Source: Akkermansiaceae bacterium (lineage in GTDB: Bacteria; Verrucomicrobiota; Verrucomicrobiia; Verrucomicrobiales; Akkermansiaceae). From it: a stretch of DNA of 64,000 nucleotides. The stretch spans positions 62,148 to 126,147 of the forward strand of contig JABDRB010000033.1 in NCBI GenBank assembly GCA_013041925.1, in the 5' to 3' direction. Below are positions 36,405 through 45,476 of this stretch, piece by piece; within the stretch, counting starts at the first letter, position 1; each line of letters starts with the position of its first letter. The notes below the pieces were generated by a model. The model made no database searches. It worked only from the letters and a program-made list of their open reading frames with translations, and was not told where the DNA came from. The position numbers and the translations under genes were made by a program.

Positions 36405-37595
36405 ATGCCCTTACCCGATTACTTGCAAAAAGAAATACTGAGTGACCCCGCAAAGCGTCAATTTGGAGCGTTTGATTTGGCGCGCTTGTTGGGAGATGTA
36501 TTTGATCCCACCACAGGGTGTCGTGTGTGTATTCTAACGGACTTTGATGATCCTGCTGCGATGATGAAAAATCATGCCTATCTCGATGCGGAAGGTTTTC
36601 CTGTGCAAAAGAATGCGCACAAGCATTTTTACGAGGCGTTGCATGGCGGGGTGATGGAGGAGTTGGGAATGCATGGAGGTGAGATGTTTGCGTATCTCTG
36701 CACCCATGGATCAAACTTGGATATGCAAGACCCCTGTTGGAATGTGCAGGGTCAACAGCTTTCGCTAGAGAAGGATATTTATAGCCAATATGATATTATC
36801 CTGTGTATCACCGATTGGAGTGCCACGGCCCCCCTGACGGAGAAATGCAAGGAGTTTGGCTTCCGTGGTGCGACGTTGCATGGCGTCAATGACGTGATCT
36901 TAAACTCAGGATTGGCTGTGAGTTATGATGAGGTGTCCGCGGATGCCGAGCGTGTCCGTTTGGCGATGAATCATGCAGACGAAGTCGAGATTGATTTTGC
37001 CTTGGAAGATGGGCGTGTGCTGACAGCGTGGCTTGGCCTCGGTGGTCAGGAGGCGCAGAAGAGCCACGGACTATGCCGTGGGGATGCCCCTGATGTGGCA
37101 AACTTACCAGCGGGTGAAGTTTATTTTGTCCCTGAGAATGCCCGCGGTCAGTTTCCCATGAAGTATGAGGACGGCACCTTGGGCGTGCTGGATGTGGTGG
37201 ATCGAAGTATCACGAACTCAACGTTGATCGAGGGGAATCAGGCGACGATTGATGAGCATAACGAGCGGTTGGCCAACGATCCCATGACGGGGACATTGGG
37301 CGAGCTCGGCTTTGGAACGCAGGTGCTGCCCGTCTCATATTCCGATATTCAGGATGAAAAAATTCTTGGAACATGCCACCTAGCGACGGGCCGTGATGAT
37401 CATCTCGGCGGGGATATCGTGCCCGGAATGTTTAAAAAACACGAGAATAGCACGCATGATGATATTTTGTTTGCCCCGCATAAAACGCCGAATTTCAATA
37501 TCAGCGAGGTGAGAATGAAGTGGGCCGACCGTGAGGAGGTCTTGATCCAGAATTTTATGCCATCACCCTTTATTTTAAAGGCCTTAGAGAGATAA
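36405..37595 (+). CDS. Peptidase M29 (aminopeptidase T)-like protein
   Basis: 396 residues, no signal. The C-terminal half carries the metal-ligand pattern of the M29 family: GELGFGTQV (Glu near 299), DEKILGTCHLATG (Glu and His, about 318-326) and HENSTHDDILF (His/Asp, about 346-353). GEVYFVPENARGQF matches the family's GE-x-F-x-xP strand. The N-terminal ~150 residues look divergent. M29 enzymes are cobalt/zinc aminopeptidases; the related NicX fold gives dioxygenases, so the reaction is uncertain. Single gene. Confidence 0.7.
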   Translation: MPLPDYLQKEILSDPAKRQFGAFDLARLLGDVFDPTTGCRVCILTDFDDPAAMMKNHAYLDAEGFPVQKNAHKHFYEALHGGVMEELGMHGGEMFAYLCTHGSNLDMQDPCWNVQGQQLSLEKDIYSQYDIILCITDWSATAPLTEKCKEFGFRGATLHGVNDVILNSGLAVSYDEVSADAERVRLAMNHADEVEIDFALEDGRVLTAWLGLGGQEAQKSHGLCRGDAPDVANLPAGEVYFVPENARGQFPMKYEDGTLGVLDVVDRSITNSTLIEGNQATIDEHNERLANDPMTGTLGELGFGTQVLPVSYSDIQDEKILGTCHLATGRDDHLGGDIVPGMFKKHENSTHDDILFAPHKTPNFNISEVRMKWADREEVLIQNFMPSPFILKALER

Positions 37596-37649
37596 ATCCT
37601 CTTTATCGGTGTCGACGCTGGCGGATTTGGTGTTATATTCAACCCTACA

Positions 37650-38552
37650 ATGATGAAAGATGTTTGGTGGGTATGCGGGTTGGCGAGTTGGCTGATGGTC
37701 ACGGGAGCGATGGCGGCTCCAGTGATGGTGGATGATGCTGCCGTCGCCAAGGAATTGACCAAGGGATTGCATGCGCTTGCGGATAAGGGAGAAGTGGTTT
37801 CGTCGAAGGTTTTGAATTCCCAGCTTGGGCGGACGACGTGTAAGATTAAGTTGCCAGTGAGTGTGCAAAAACCGCTCGCCAACCTCTACTCGAACTGTGC
37901 GGATAGCGTGGTCGTGATCGGGACAGTTTTTAAATGTGGGCATTGTGATAAATGGCACAATAGGAGCAGTGCGACCGGTTGGGTGTTAACAGAAAAGGGT
38001 GTGATGGTGACAAATTACCATGTGTTTGAAGGTAAGGATGTGGCAGGGTTTGGCATCCGGACCCGCGATGGAAAGGTGGCCGCGGTGACTGAGATTCTCG
38101 CTGCAAGCAAGCGGGATGATGTGGTCATTTTCAAGGTTTCAGGGACGGGCTTCAACCCCCTTGCCTTGGCTCCCGATGCTGCTGTCGGCAGTGAACTCCA
38201 CGTGATCGCCCACCCAGCCGGTCGCTATTATACCTATACTTCGGGACGGGTGTCTCGTTATTATCGAAAACGTATCGCCTCGGGTGACGGCCCAACGTTG
38301 ATGGCGGTGACGGCCGAGTTCGCCCGTGGCTCGAGTGGTGGACCCGTGATGAATTCCGCCGGAAATGTCATCGGAATGGTCTCCAGCACCCAGAGTATCT
38401 ACACATCGGGAGCTGCACAGACAAAGCCGGCCAAGGAGCGGGGTAAATCGGGGAAGAAATCCGAGAAGTCAGACAGGAGTAAAGTTTTTCAGATGATCAT
38501 CCGCAATTGTGTCCCCGTCAGCGCGATTCGTGCCCTGATTCATCGCCCGTAG
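37650..38552 (+). CDS. Secreted trypsin-like serine protease (HtrA-type catalytic domain)
   Basis: 300 residues. A signal peptide (about 1-23, ending AMAA) precedes a short unknown region, then a chymotrypsin-fold domain. The triad is visible as VTNYHVFEG (His near 124), KRDDVVIFKV (Asp near 155) and FARGSSGGPVMN (Ser near 229). A CGHCDKWH element sits just before the catalytic His strand, unusual for the family. There is no PDZ domain; the end is a Lys/Ser-rich linker and a short helix. Presumably a periplasmic protease. It begins 54 bases after the M29-like gene. Confidence 0.85.
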   Translation: MMKDVWWVCGLASWLMVTGAMAAPVMVDDAAVAKELTKGLHALADKGEVVSSKVLNSQLGRTTCKIKLPVSVQKPLANLYSNCADSVVVIGTVFKCGHCDKWHNRSSATGWVLTEKGVMVTNYHVFEGKDVAGFGIRTRDGKVAAVTEILAASKRDDVVIFKVSGTGFNPLALAPDAAVGSELHVIAHPAGRYYTYTSGRVSRYYRKRIASGDGPTLMAVTAEFARGSSGGPVMNSAGNVIGMVSSTQSIYTSGAAQTKPAKERGKSGKKSEKSDRSKVFQMIIRNCVPVSAIRALIHRP

Positions 38553-38574
38553 GTGACATTGAACCCACGCGTTC

Positions 38575-39288
38575 TTACTTGAATCGCTTCAGTTGAATAT
38601 TTCTGAAGTCAACCACCATCGGTTCACCCGCATGGAGCTGCAGGCCGATTTTTCCTTTTTTGATCCGCCCCTTAAAATCGTCGGTCAGGTCAATGGCGAT
38701 TTTTCCATTCAGTTTGTGTATGATGTGATTGCCTTTACAGATGATTTCATACGTCTGCCATTGGGCGATATCGACTTTTTCCGGCCTTTCCGATGAAAGC
38801 ACTGTTTTTTGTCCCTCCTTATTGATGGTCATTTTTTGACCGCGAGTGATAATGATGCCACGTTCTTTTTCACCGTAAATCATCGCGAGGTAGGGTGGTT
38901 TCGGGTGAAGATCACACTGGTATCCTTTCATCACAAACGTTTTTTGATCGAGCACGAGGCTACGGTACATCACGCCAGAGTTGTTACCTTGGCAGCGGGC
39001 TTCGTAGACGAGATGGAAGTCCTCCACATCATCAGCATCTAAAATCAGGAAGGTGTTGCCTTTGATCTTATGGCCGTGTGTGCTGCCATGAATCACGCCA
39101 TCTTTAACGGACCAGAGATCGGTGTTTCCTTTCCAGCCACTTAAATCCTTACCGTTAAAGAGTTTTTCAGCACCTTCGATTTTGACTGGATGTGTCTTGT
39201 GATTTTCAGCCGCATCGGGCGTTGCCAACAGAGCGGGAGATGCCAGTAGGACGGAGAGATGGGCGAGGAGTGAAAATGGTTTGATCAT
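38575..39288 (-). CDS. DUF1080 family secreted protein (3-keto-disaccharide hydrolase-like)
   Basis: About 237 residues from the ATG at 39288 (MIKPFSLLAHLSVLLASPAL, a signal peptide). The mature domain is a concanavalin-like jelly roll with the DUF1080 signature LFNGKDLSGWKGN, then SGVMYRSL, YQCDLHP and IGLQLHAGEPMVVDFRNIQL. Some DUF1080 proteins hydrolyse 3-keto-glycosides made by Gfo/Idh/MocA-type oxidoreductases; this is family knowledge and only suggestive here. It diverges from the ECF sigma gene across 170 bases. Confidence 0.9.
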   Translation of the reverse strand: MIKPFSLLAHLSVLLASPALLATPDAAENHKTHPVKIEGAEKLFNGKDLSGWKGNTDLWSVKDGVIHGSTHGHKIKGNTFLILDADDVEDFHLVYEARCQGNNSGVMYRSLVLDQKTFVMKGYQCDLHPKPPYLAMIYGEKERGIIITRGQKMTINKEGQKTVLSSERPEKVDIAQWQTYEIICKGNHIIHKLNGKIAIDLTDDFKGRIKKGKIGLQLHAGEPMVVDFRNIQLKRFK

Positions 39289-39458
39289 CGTTTTTGTCGT
39301 TGGAGCGGGTTCATGTTTATACGCCAAGTCTGGGTGGGTTCTTACGGGCATTTTGCCGTTCGGTTGAACCCGCCCACCCTTGGCTTGGAGCGCGGGTCAT
39401 CGGGCGAGGGATTAATTTTGTCGGAATAAACGAGGGGTTGCGCCATCTTATCCCCGTG

Positions 39459-40001
39459 ATGCCTGAATTTGAAGAATTAGTGGATGCCCACTACAAGCCG
39501 CTTTACCGCTTTGCCTACTCGCTGGCAAAGAACCCCGATGGTGCAGCGGATCTGGTTCAGCAAACTTTCTGTATCTGGGGTCAAAAAGGCCATCAACTTA
39601 AGGACCGAAGTAAGGCAAAAACTTGGCTGTTTACCACGCTGTTCCGAGAGCACCTCGCTTTGTCGCGCCGACAGCAACGTTATTCTGACAGCGATATCGA
39701 CGAAATTGAATATCAACTTCCGGCGCACGAGGAGGACAGTGGCAGGACGCTCGACGGCAAACGGGCCGTGCGCCTACTCGGTCAGCTTGACGAGAATTTC
39801 CGTGCCCCTCTCGCCCTTTTTTATATGCAACAACACAGCTACAAGGAGATTGCAGCGATCCTCGATGTGCCGATCGGCACGGTGATGTCGCGTATTTCTC
39901 GGGGCAAAGAACAGCTGCGCAAGAACATGCATGCCGAGCCGTCCAGTGCTCCTCAGAAAATCATCCAACTTAACCCAGAAACCTTTAAAAATCATGGATA
40001 A
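39459..40001 (+). CDS. ECF-type RNA polymerase sigma factor
   Basis: About 180 residues from the ATG at 39459 (MPEFEELVDAHYKPLYRFAY). Region 2 (about 8-75) has AADLVQQTFCIWGQKG and KTWLFTTLFREHL. Region 4 (about 110-165) has LLGQLDENFRAPLALFYMQQ and HSYKEIAAILDVPIGTVMSR. Region 3 is absent, as in ECF sigma factors. The C-terminal tail overlaps the next gene by eight bases (ATGGATAA). It should direct polymerase to its own regulon, released by the membrane protein encoded next. Confidence 0.93.
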   Translation: MPEFEELVDAHYKPLYRFAYSLAKNPDGAADLVQQTFCIWGQKGHQLKDRSKAKTWLFTTLFREHLALSRRQQRYSDSDIDEIEYQLPAHEEDSGRTLDGKRAVRLLGQLDENFRAPLALFYMQQHSYKEIAAILDVPIGTVMSRISRGKEQLRKNMHAEPSSAPQKIIQLNPETFKNHG

Positions 40002-40926
40002 GGAACAGGCTAGATTTATTTTACAAAGCTTTCGCCCAGACGGAGCTGATGCCACGGACGCTTCTTTTGCGGAAGCCCTGCAGATGGCGGTCGAGGACCG
40101 ATCCCTTGGCGAGTGGCTTGCGGGTGAGCGTGCCGCCGATGCCGCCTTTGCGGCCGCGCTCAGCCAGGTGAAAATCCCCGAGGAGCTAAGGCAGCACATC
40201 TTAGCGGTGATGCATGGAGAAAAACCTGACGATCCTGAGGAAGATGTCGCGATGGATCACCTGTTTCACGACGCCCTCGACGAGGTGCACCCTCCCGATG
40301 GTTTGCGTGATCAAATCATTGCTGCGATGGAAATGCAGCAGGATCAACCGAGTGGGGAAATCACCCAGATGCCGGTCAATGAGGAGAGTCGAATCAGCTG
40401 GGGCAAGCTGGCTGCTATTGCGGCTGCCGTTGTGCTGGGTGTTTTTTCTGCTCTCCAAATGACATCTGGTGATGGTGAGGATGTCAGGCTAGCGAGTCAT
40501 GAGATCCAACAGCAGGCGGGCCAAATACTCAATGCCAGCTTCGATCTGGATATGAAAAATGACGACCCGCAAACGATCAATACTTGGCTCGTCAGTCATG
40601 AGCTGCCCGCCGCTTCAAGTATCCCCGTCAACCTGCAACAGATGAAAAGCCTAGGTTGTAAAAAAATCATCCTCCCAGGTGACCGGGAGGCATCGTTGGT
40701 TTGTTTTGTTGCTGGTTCCGAGGGGATGATCCACCTGATCGTTGTCAAAAATGATGACGTCAAGGATCGGGATCTGCCCACCCTCGATCAGGTGAAAAAG
40801 AAGGATTGTTACCACTGTCGCAAGACAAATTGGAATGTCGCCCGCTGGCAGGATAAAAAAAATACGTTTATCTTGCTCGCGAAGAATGACGCCAAACACA
40901 AAAATAGACTGCTCCAATATTTTTAG
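39994..40926 (+). CDS. Probable anti-sigma factor with one membrane helix
   Basis: About 310 residues; the ATG lies inside the end of the sigma gene, so translation is coupled. The N-terminal ~135 residues are acidic and helical. A single membrane helix follows (LAAIAAAVVLGVFSALQM, about 145-162) and then an extracytoplasmic domain. That domain contains LGCKKIILPGDREASLVCF and a CYHC motif near residue 270. Topology and position fit an anti-sigma factor; a classical zinc ZAS motif (H-x3-C-x2-C) is not visible. The Cys pair may sense redox or metal (inference). Confidence 0.7.
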   Translation: MDKEQARFILQSFRPDGADATDASFAEALQMAVEDRSLGEWLAGERAADAAFAAALSQVKIPEELRQHILAVMHGEKPDDPEEDVAMDHLFHDALDEVHPPDGLRDQIIAAMEMQQDQPSGEITQMPVNEESRISWGKLAAIAAAVVLGVFSALQMTSGDGEDVRLASHEIQQQAGQILNASFDLDMKNDDPQTINTWLVSHELPAASSIPVNLQQMKSLGCKKIILPGDREASLVCFVAGSEGMIHLIVVKNDDVKDRDLPTLDQVKKKDCYHCRKTNWNVARWQDKKNTFILLAKNDAKHKNRLLQYF

Positions 40927-41075
40927 CGCATCCGATGCTCCTTGATCGGCTCTCACCCGTATGGGAGGGAAAAAATGTCGGTTCTCGGTAGGTAACGACT
41001 TGACACCTCGCGTAAATAATGCATTTTCCCCGTCCCGTCGCGCTGGAAACGTGGCGGTTGTAACCTAAACTAATT

Positions 41076-41348
41076 ATGAAAACAGATTTTCATCCCGAGT
41101 ATCATCCCGTTGCCTTTCAGGACATGACCACTGGAACCCGCTTCATCACTCGCTCTACGGCCAAGTCCGCCAAGGTTGAGCAAATTGATGGCGTCGACCA
41201 CTACATCATCTCGATGGGTGTCACCTCCGACTCTCATCCGTTCTTTACCGGTCAGAAGCAGTTTGTGGACACCGCAGGCCGTATCGACAAATTCCAGAAG
41301 CGTTTCGGATCAGTCCGCCGCGCTGGCAAGCCAAAGCTCAACGCTTAA
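41076..41348 (+). CDS. rpmE2: 50S ribosomal protein L31, type B
   Basis: 90 residues. MKTDFHPEYHPVAFQDMTTG and the C-terminal SHPFFTGQKQFVDTAGRIDK are L31 signatures; HPFFTG and KFQKRFG are strongly conserved. The zinc-binding Cys residues of the A form are missing, so this is the Zn-free type B (C-minus) protein. A strong terminator follows at 41385-41419. The 149-base upstream region contains TTGACA at 41000-41005 but no good -10. Confidence 0.96.
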   Translation: MKTDFHPEYHPVAFQDMTTGTRFITRSTAKSAKVEQIDGVDHYIISMGVTSDSHPFFTGQKQFVDTAGRIDKFQKRFGSVRRAGKPKLNA

Positions 41349-41365
41349 TAGCTCCTCAGATTTTT

Positions 41366-41419
41366 CTGGGTTTAACCCAGTTTCAATAACCCTCCCTCTA
41401 CACGGGAGGGTTATTTTTT
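41366..41419 (+). terminator. Rho-independent terminator of rpmE2, with a preceding small hairpin
   Basis: AATAACCCTCCC (41385-41396) pairs perfectly with GGGAGGGTTATT (41404-41415) and runs into TTTTTT. Just before it CTGGGTTTAACCCAG (41366-41380) is a second perfect inverted repeat. Confidence 0.9.
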
Positions 41420-41493
41420 GCCCTTGATTAGCCATCTATCAGATTTGTTGAATTCGTATTTGGAATTTTGACTTTAACGCATACTCTGGTGGT

Positions 41494-42594
41494 ATGACTT
41501 CCCGCGAAGCGCTCGTCGCCCTGAATATGCTGCCGAAGATTGGTCCGGTGCGCGTGCGTAGGCTGATTGACCACTTTGGCAGCGCCGAGGCCATTTTGAC
41601 CGCGGATAGGCAGCGCCTCACTGGTGTGCAGGGGGTGGGTGGCGAAACGGCCGATGCCATCCGGAGCTGGCAGGACACGATCGATTTGTCGGCTGAGCTG
41701 CAGAGTGTCAGCGACCGTGGGTTGTCGATCGTCACGCAAGAGGATGCCGAGTATCCAGATGCGCTGAAGCAGAGTTACGATCCCCCCTTGGTGCTCTACG
41801 TCTGGGGGGCGATTGAGGAGATCGACCGCCATGCGCTGGCGATTGTAGGGTCGCGGAAAACGTCGCATTATGGGACTCAGACGTCACGTCAGTTTGCCTT
41901 TCAGCTTGCGACGAGTGGGATGACCATTGTTTCTGGTCTCGCGCGAGGTATTGATACACATGCCCACGAAGGGGCAATTGCCGCCAAAGGGCGAACGATT
42001 GCCGTGATCGGCTCGGGGCTTGGCCAGATCTACCCGCCAGAAAATATGGCGCTCGCCGAGAAAATTGCCGACGGTCACGGTGCGGTCGTTTCCGAATTTC
42101 CGCTCAATACCACGCCCAGTAAAAAAACGTTCCCGATGCGCAACCGAATCGTGGCCGCTTGGGCCAAGGCGGTGCTCGTGGTTGAGTGCCCCGAGTGGTC
42201 GGGCGCGCGGATCACGGCGAATCTAGCGGGCGAATTGGGGAAAACCGTCTATGCTGTGCCGGGGCAGATTGACCGGCCTACATCCGCTGGATGTCATTCC
42301 CTCATCCGTGAGGGAGCGACTCTCGTTACCGGCGGGCAGGATATTCTCGACGATATATCCCTTTTACCCTTGAAAGATGGGACTGTTCAGGGTGGGATGC
42401 CTTCATGCGCTCATCCTGAGATTACTGGTGCGGATCGAAGCATTGTGGATGCCCTCGACGGGGAAACCCTGCGTATCGATGAACTTCTTTCCGCCACCCG
42501 CTTGGCTCTGCCCGAGGTGAATGCCACCTTGCTCAAGTTGGAAATCCAAGGCCTGGTAAGACAGTTACCAGGGGGGCGATTTACTCGAAAATAA
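41494..42594 (+). CDS. dprA: DNA processing protein DprA
   Basis: 366 residues. An N-terminal HhH-like region (LNMLPKIGPVRVRRLIDHFG and LTGVQGVGGETADAI) precedes the Rossmann-like DprA core: ALAIVGSRKTSHYG, SGLARGIDTHAHEGAI, GSGLGQIYPPEN and MRNRIVAAWA. A C-terminal winged-helix domain follows (about 305-366). DprA loads RecA on incoming single-stranded DNA in natural transformation; here it is the only competence gene seen. Length and order match the family. Confidence 0.96.
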   Translation: MTSREALVALNMLPKIGPVRVRRLIDHFGSAEAILTADRQRLTGVQGVGGETADAIRSWQDTIDLSAELQSVSDRGLSIVTQEDAEYPDALKQSYDPPLVLYVWGAIEEIDRHALAIVGSRKTSHYGTQTSRQFAFQLATSGMTIVSGLARGIDTHAHEGAIAAKGRTIAVIGSGLGQIYPPENMALAEKIADGHGAVVSEFPLNTTPSKKTFPMRNRIVAAWAKAVLVVECPEWSGARITANLAGELGKTVYAVPGQIDRPTSAGCHSLIREGATLVTGGQDILDDISLLPLKDGTVQGGMPSCAHPEITGADRSIVDALDGETLRIDELLSATRLALPEVNATLLKLEIQGLVRQLPGGRFTRK

Positions 42595-42642
42595 AGGAAT
42601 CTTAAGCAAATGAGAGGCGTGTTTTCCAGAACAAGTGAAAAT

Positions 42643-42658
42643 TGGCACGATGCTTGCT
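42643..42658 (+). promoter_or_regulatory. Sigma-54 (RpoN) promoter of glnB
   Basis: TGGCACG-ATGC-TTGCT matches the -24/-12 consensus TGGCACG-N4-TTGC[A/T] exactly, with GG (42644-42645) and GC (42656-42657) ten bases apart. Transcription would start near 42669, about 34 bases before the glnB ATG. Nitrogen control through NtrC is the expected regulation. Confidence 0.85.
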
Positions 42659-42666
42659 TGCCATGA

Positions 42667-43050
<384 letters not shown>

Positions 43051-43090
43051 CCTCGTGGCTGGTTAAGTCATTCACCATTGTATTTGAGAA

Positions 43091-43133
43091 CAGCGCACGG
43101 GCAGTGAATTACTTGCCCGTGACGCTGTTTTTT
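43091..43133 (+). terminator. Rho-independent terminator of glnB
   Basis: CAGCG-c-ACGGGCA (43091-43103) pairs with TGCCCGT-ga-CGCTG, followed by a T-run (43128-43133). It lies about 40 bases after the glnB stop. Confidence 0.85.
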
Positions 43134-43168
43134 GATGCCCCGGCTGGGCGATCGCGCCCGGCGATCCC

Positions 43169-44302
43169 ATGATGGGTTTAACCCTTTTCAAAGTTGTCGT
43201 CGTCGTGATGCTCTCCGCGATGCCTGCTTGGGGGCATGTGGTTGAGCAAATTTTCTTTTCCTTTAAAAATGACGGTCGGTCATGGGAGCTGACGGCCACC
43301 TTTGACGCGGCGTATTCCCTTCCTGAGCTACGCGATGACCCCGGAACTCCCCAGCCACAGCGACAATGGCTGCTAGGGAAGACGATGGTTGAGCATCAAA
43401 GGATGCAGCAGGGAGCCGAAGCCTACCTGCGGCAATCGCTCATGTTGAGCTATGCAGGAAAGGTGGTTCCCTACAGGGTTTCATTTCCTGATTACGATGC
43501 ATCTCCCCCTCAATTTCCAAGGTTGCTTAACGGAGGGGCGTATTTCACGGTCAACTTATCGGGAGAAATCCAAGAAGCAACGGCGGGAAAATTAAGGTTG
43601 ATCAGTTTGCCTGGGACAAGGCCCGACTTGATTGTGGCCTTGAAATCAGTGGGGGAAACCCATTATTTGGTCGTCTCTCCCGGTGGTGAGGAAGTGCTTT
43701 ACAGCCTAGACGCATCAGGGAAGTCGACTTCAGAGGATCATGGAATGCGCGGGGTTTTGTGGTTGGGGTATCGGCATGTTCTCCCTGACGGGTTCGATCA
43801 CGTTTTGTTTATCCTTGCGCTTTTTCTGATGGCGAGGAAATGGCGCCCACTGGTGTCTCAATCCCTCGCCTTTACCTTGGCACACAGTATCAGCCTTGGT
43901 TGGGTCGTGTCAGGTGGATTACAGATTCAGCAGTGGCCAGTGGCATGGTTGATAGAGCCGTTCATTGCCGCGAGTATTGCCATCGTCGCCATAGAAAATA
44001 TGTTTGTCCAGCATGTGGGGGGGCGTCGACTGACCCTTGTCTTTGTATTGGGTCTTGTTCACGGCTTGGGGTTTGCTGGGAGTCTTGGCGTCGCTCTTGT
44101 TCACCAGGACGGGTGGCTTATGCTGGTTTTAGCCAATCTCGGCGTTGAATTGGCCCAAATCACACTTTTGGCGGGGGCTTGGTGCATGACCCTCGGCTGG
44201 TGGAGTTCGGTGTATTACCCGAAGTTTTGTCGGGCCGCGTCGATGATGATTGCGGTGGTGGGTGTCTGCTGGGCCTGTCAGCGATTGTTTATTGGAATGT
44301 GA
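43169..44302 (+). CDS. HupE/UreJ-like membrane protein
   Basis: 377 residues. A signal-like helix (about 5-20) and a ~190-residue periplasmic domain lead to a C-terminal membrane part of six or seven helices. That part has HupE/UreJ motifs: GYRHVLPDGFDHVLFILALF, FTLAHSISL, LIEPFIAASIAIVAIENMF and LGLVHGLGFAGSLG. The conserved His, Asp and Glu residues suggest metal transport; HupE and UreJ are linked to nickel in hydrogenase and urease systems. Neither enzyme is in this window, so the metal is unknown. It is preceded by the glnB terminator. Confidence 0.8.
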   Translation: MMGLTLFKVVVVVMLSAMPAWGHVVEQIFFSFKNDGRSWELTATFDAAYSLPELRDDPGTPQPQRQWLLGKTMVEHQRMQQGAEAYLRQSLMLSYAGKVVPYRVSFPDYDASPPQFPRLLNGGAYFTVNLSGEIQEATAGKLRLISLPGTRPDLIVALKSVGETHYLVVSPGGEEVLYSLDASGKSTSEDHGMRGVLWLGYRHVLPDGFDHVLFILALFLMARKWRPLVSQSLAFTLAHSISLGWVVSGGLQIQQWPVAWLIEPFIAASIAIVAIENMFVQHVGGRRLTLVFVLGLVHGLGFAGSLGVALVHQDGWLMLVLANLGVELAQITLLAGAWCMTLGWWSSVYYPKFCRAASMMIAVVGVCWACQRLFIGM

Positions 44303-45476
44303 TCCGGACCCCCCGTGACCTCCATGCTTTGGTGATCTGTTTTTCAAGTTCATCCCATGACCTCCCGTTGAGTAGGACCTGCAATGCCACCTCTCCTTTT
44401 TTTCCTTCTTTTAATGCCTTGAGGAAGCTCGTGATATTCGATCGGTCGTCTTCCATGTGGAAAAAATAGTAGGTAAGGAGCATACCGAGTCCGTAATTGA
44501 AGTTGGCATTAGCGGTGAACTGATTGTAGGGCTGGAGCATATAGTCCTTCAGGTTGGGCGCGTTAAAGGCCGTGCCTAGAGCGCGGCCCCCCTTTCCCTT
44601 TTTGCCGTATCCTGTGGCGTAGGCCTTGATGGCGGACAAATTACTTCGGACCATAAATTTTCCTGACCGGTAGGGGGTGCTGGCGACGTATTCGGCCAAT
44701 CCCTCTGAAAACCACCCGCGGGCGCCCACTTGAAAATATGCGTTATCGGTGAGTTGGTGTGTCAGTTCATGAGGCAGGGTTTCGTTGCTTCCCTTGTAGT
44801 CATACATATAACTGCTGCCGACCTTTTTTAATCCTAGGCTGGTCAGGGGTGCCATAATAACGCCCTTGCCGCCTCGAGAGATAAATACGCCTGCTGAGGA
44901 AGGTGGGCCACCATTTTGAACATAGGCCGATTTGCTTTCAAATAAGAGGATCTTATGCCTGAACTGAGCCCCAGGAACATGGGCTTTCATGCTGGAGATC
45001 GGAAGCAATCGACAGTAATCTCGGGTCGCTTCAAAAAGAACCGCAAACTTTTTAACCACATTCTTCGAAAGCCCAACGTCACAAATAAAGGCGTAGTTCG
45101 GGCTGTGGTAAACAAAGCGTTTGGACTCCTTGCTTTCTTCGACGATCTCGATCTCAATATCGATATCAATGGAAACAAGCTTCGGCCACGGGGCGTCGAA
45201 ATTTTGTTTGGCTGCGGCTTGGGTGTCGGCGTCACGACCTTTCTTGGATGTTTCATGCCACGCTTGGATGTATTCACGGTCTGCGGGTGAGAGTGAGGTG
45301 AGCGGGACATGGTAGGATTTGCCATTTTGATCGAGGAGGAGTTTGACTTGATGGGCTTCGACGGATTGCACCGTTGCTTCAATTTTCTGTCCCTTGATAT
45401 TGGTGAACGTGCGCGCCACAAGGAGTTGAGGGGATAGCGATAAACACAGAATGAGGATGACAAGATGTCGTATCAT
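44289..45476 (-). CDS. Secreted SHD1-like plus HExxH metalloprotease-like protein
   Basis: 395 residues. A signal peptide (about 1-22) is followed by an SHD1-like SH3 module (FTNIKGQKIEATVQSVEAHQ, then LTSLSPADREYIQAW), a feature common in PVC exported proteins. An acidic alternating tract (IDIDIEIEIVEE) leads to a gluzincin-type domain with LPHELTHQLTD and the downstream Glu in WFSEGLAEYVAS. This fits a zinc peptidase related to DUF1570-type families. The substrate is unknown. Its 3' end overlaps the convergent HupE-like gene by 14 bases. Confidence 0.75.
   Translation of the reverse strand: MIRHLVILILCLSLSPQLLVARTFTNIKGQKIEATVQSVEAHQVKLLLDQNGKSYHVPLTSLSPADREYIQAWHETSKKGRDADTQAAAKQNFDAPWPKLVSIDIDIEIEIVEESKESKRFVYHSPNYAFICDVGLSKNVVKKFAVLFEATRDYCRLLPISSMKAHVPGAQFRHKILLFESKSAYVQNGGPPSSAGVFISRGGKGVIMAPLTSLGLKKVGSSYMYDYKGSNETLPHELTHQLTDNAYFQVGARGWFSEGLAEYVASTPYRSGKFMVRSNLSAIKAYATGYGKKGKGGRALGTAFNAPNLKDYMLQPYNQFTANANFNYGLGMLLTYYFFHMEDDRSNITSFLKALKEGKKGEVALQVLLNGRSWDELEKQITKAWRSRGVRITFQ

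Noticed and set aside
41000-41028. Promoter for rpmE2 from TTGACA at 41000
   Set aside because: The -35 is perfect but no hexamer at 16-18 bases resembles TATAAT, and TAAATAAT lies too close.
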